The position numbers were made by a program, and so were the translations under genes. Positions 5,098 through 5,146 of a stretch of DNA of 5,146 nucleotides are shown here, in pieces (position 1 is the stretch's first letter; each line of letters opens with the position of its first letter). This DNA comes from Candidatus Hydrogenedentota bacterium. GTDB lineage: Bacteria > Hydrogenedentota > Hydrogenedentia > Hydrogenedentales > CAITNO01. Location: positions 1 to 5,146 of the forward strand of contig JAKLHG010000315.1 of NCBI GenBank assembly GCA_022710255.1, in the 5' to 3' direction. The notes beneath the pieces were generated by a model. It saw only the letters and a program-made list of their open reading frames with translations, was not told the origin of the DNA and ran no database searches.

Positions 5098-5146
5098 CCA
5101 CGGTCACACCACCACCTCAAATTCCTCTCTGTCCCTCTGTTTTTAA

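Noticed and set aside
4937..5146. Plus-strand open frame running off the right edge
   Set aside because: It is made largely of the palindromic repeats, which give a repeated FRSCEKP peptide, and has no ribosome-binding site.

Overview
The window reads as about 5.1 kb of a bacterial chromosome of moderately high GC. It has three main protein genes plus one probable small gene, all on the minus strand, separated by short intergenic regions with terminators and small palindromes. The best clue to the organism is the large secreted protein at 2875-4792. It has a signal peptide, a fibronectin-III-like module of the type PVELSSFTA...SLCWVTQSETNVQGYRILR, and a C-terminal YPNPF/FlgD-like sorting domain. 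That architecture belongs to type IX secretion cargo in the Fibrobacterota-Chlorobiota-Bacteroidota supergroup, and from memory it most resembles Candidatus Cloacimonadota (WWE1). No rRNA or housekeeping gene is present, so this placement is inference.

In minus-strand transcription order (right to left): 4862-5146 is gene-free and carries three small palindromes, followed by a TATAAT-type promoter candidate. 2875-4792 is the secreted protein, split by a single-base frameshift in a run of five G (plus strand) near 4611. Removing one base restores a 638-residue protein. A textbook rho-independent terminator follows at 2823-2852. The 2573-2822 spacer holds a possible promoter and a second terminator-shaped hairpin lying in the leader of the next unit. 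2240-2572 is a small gene with a strong ribosome-binding site, overlapping the start of 1450-2253, a Cys-rich protein with a zinc-ribbon-like CPFC...CECGH motif and no recognised family. A weaker terminator follows at 1248-1282, then 187-1149, a Sel1-repeat (TPR-like) protein with an acidic linker and a separate C-terminal module. 1-186 is AT-rich and holds short repeats.

The most unusual feature is a 124-bp duplication (1102-1225 and 2206-2329, 22 mismatches by hand count, no gaps). It carries the leader, the ribosome-binding site and the first 16 or so codons of the Sel1 gene. In the second copy these Sel1-type opening codons run in frame into the unrelated Cys-rich protein, so that gene looks like a chimera made where a second Sel1 paralogue once stood.

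I see no convincing sign of a complete new defence, mobile or biosynthetic system. The genes do not form an obvious pathway. The value lies in the chimeric start, the unrecognised Cys-rich protein, the tandem module inside the secreted protein, and the palindrome cluster.
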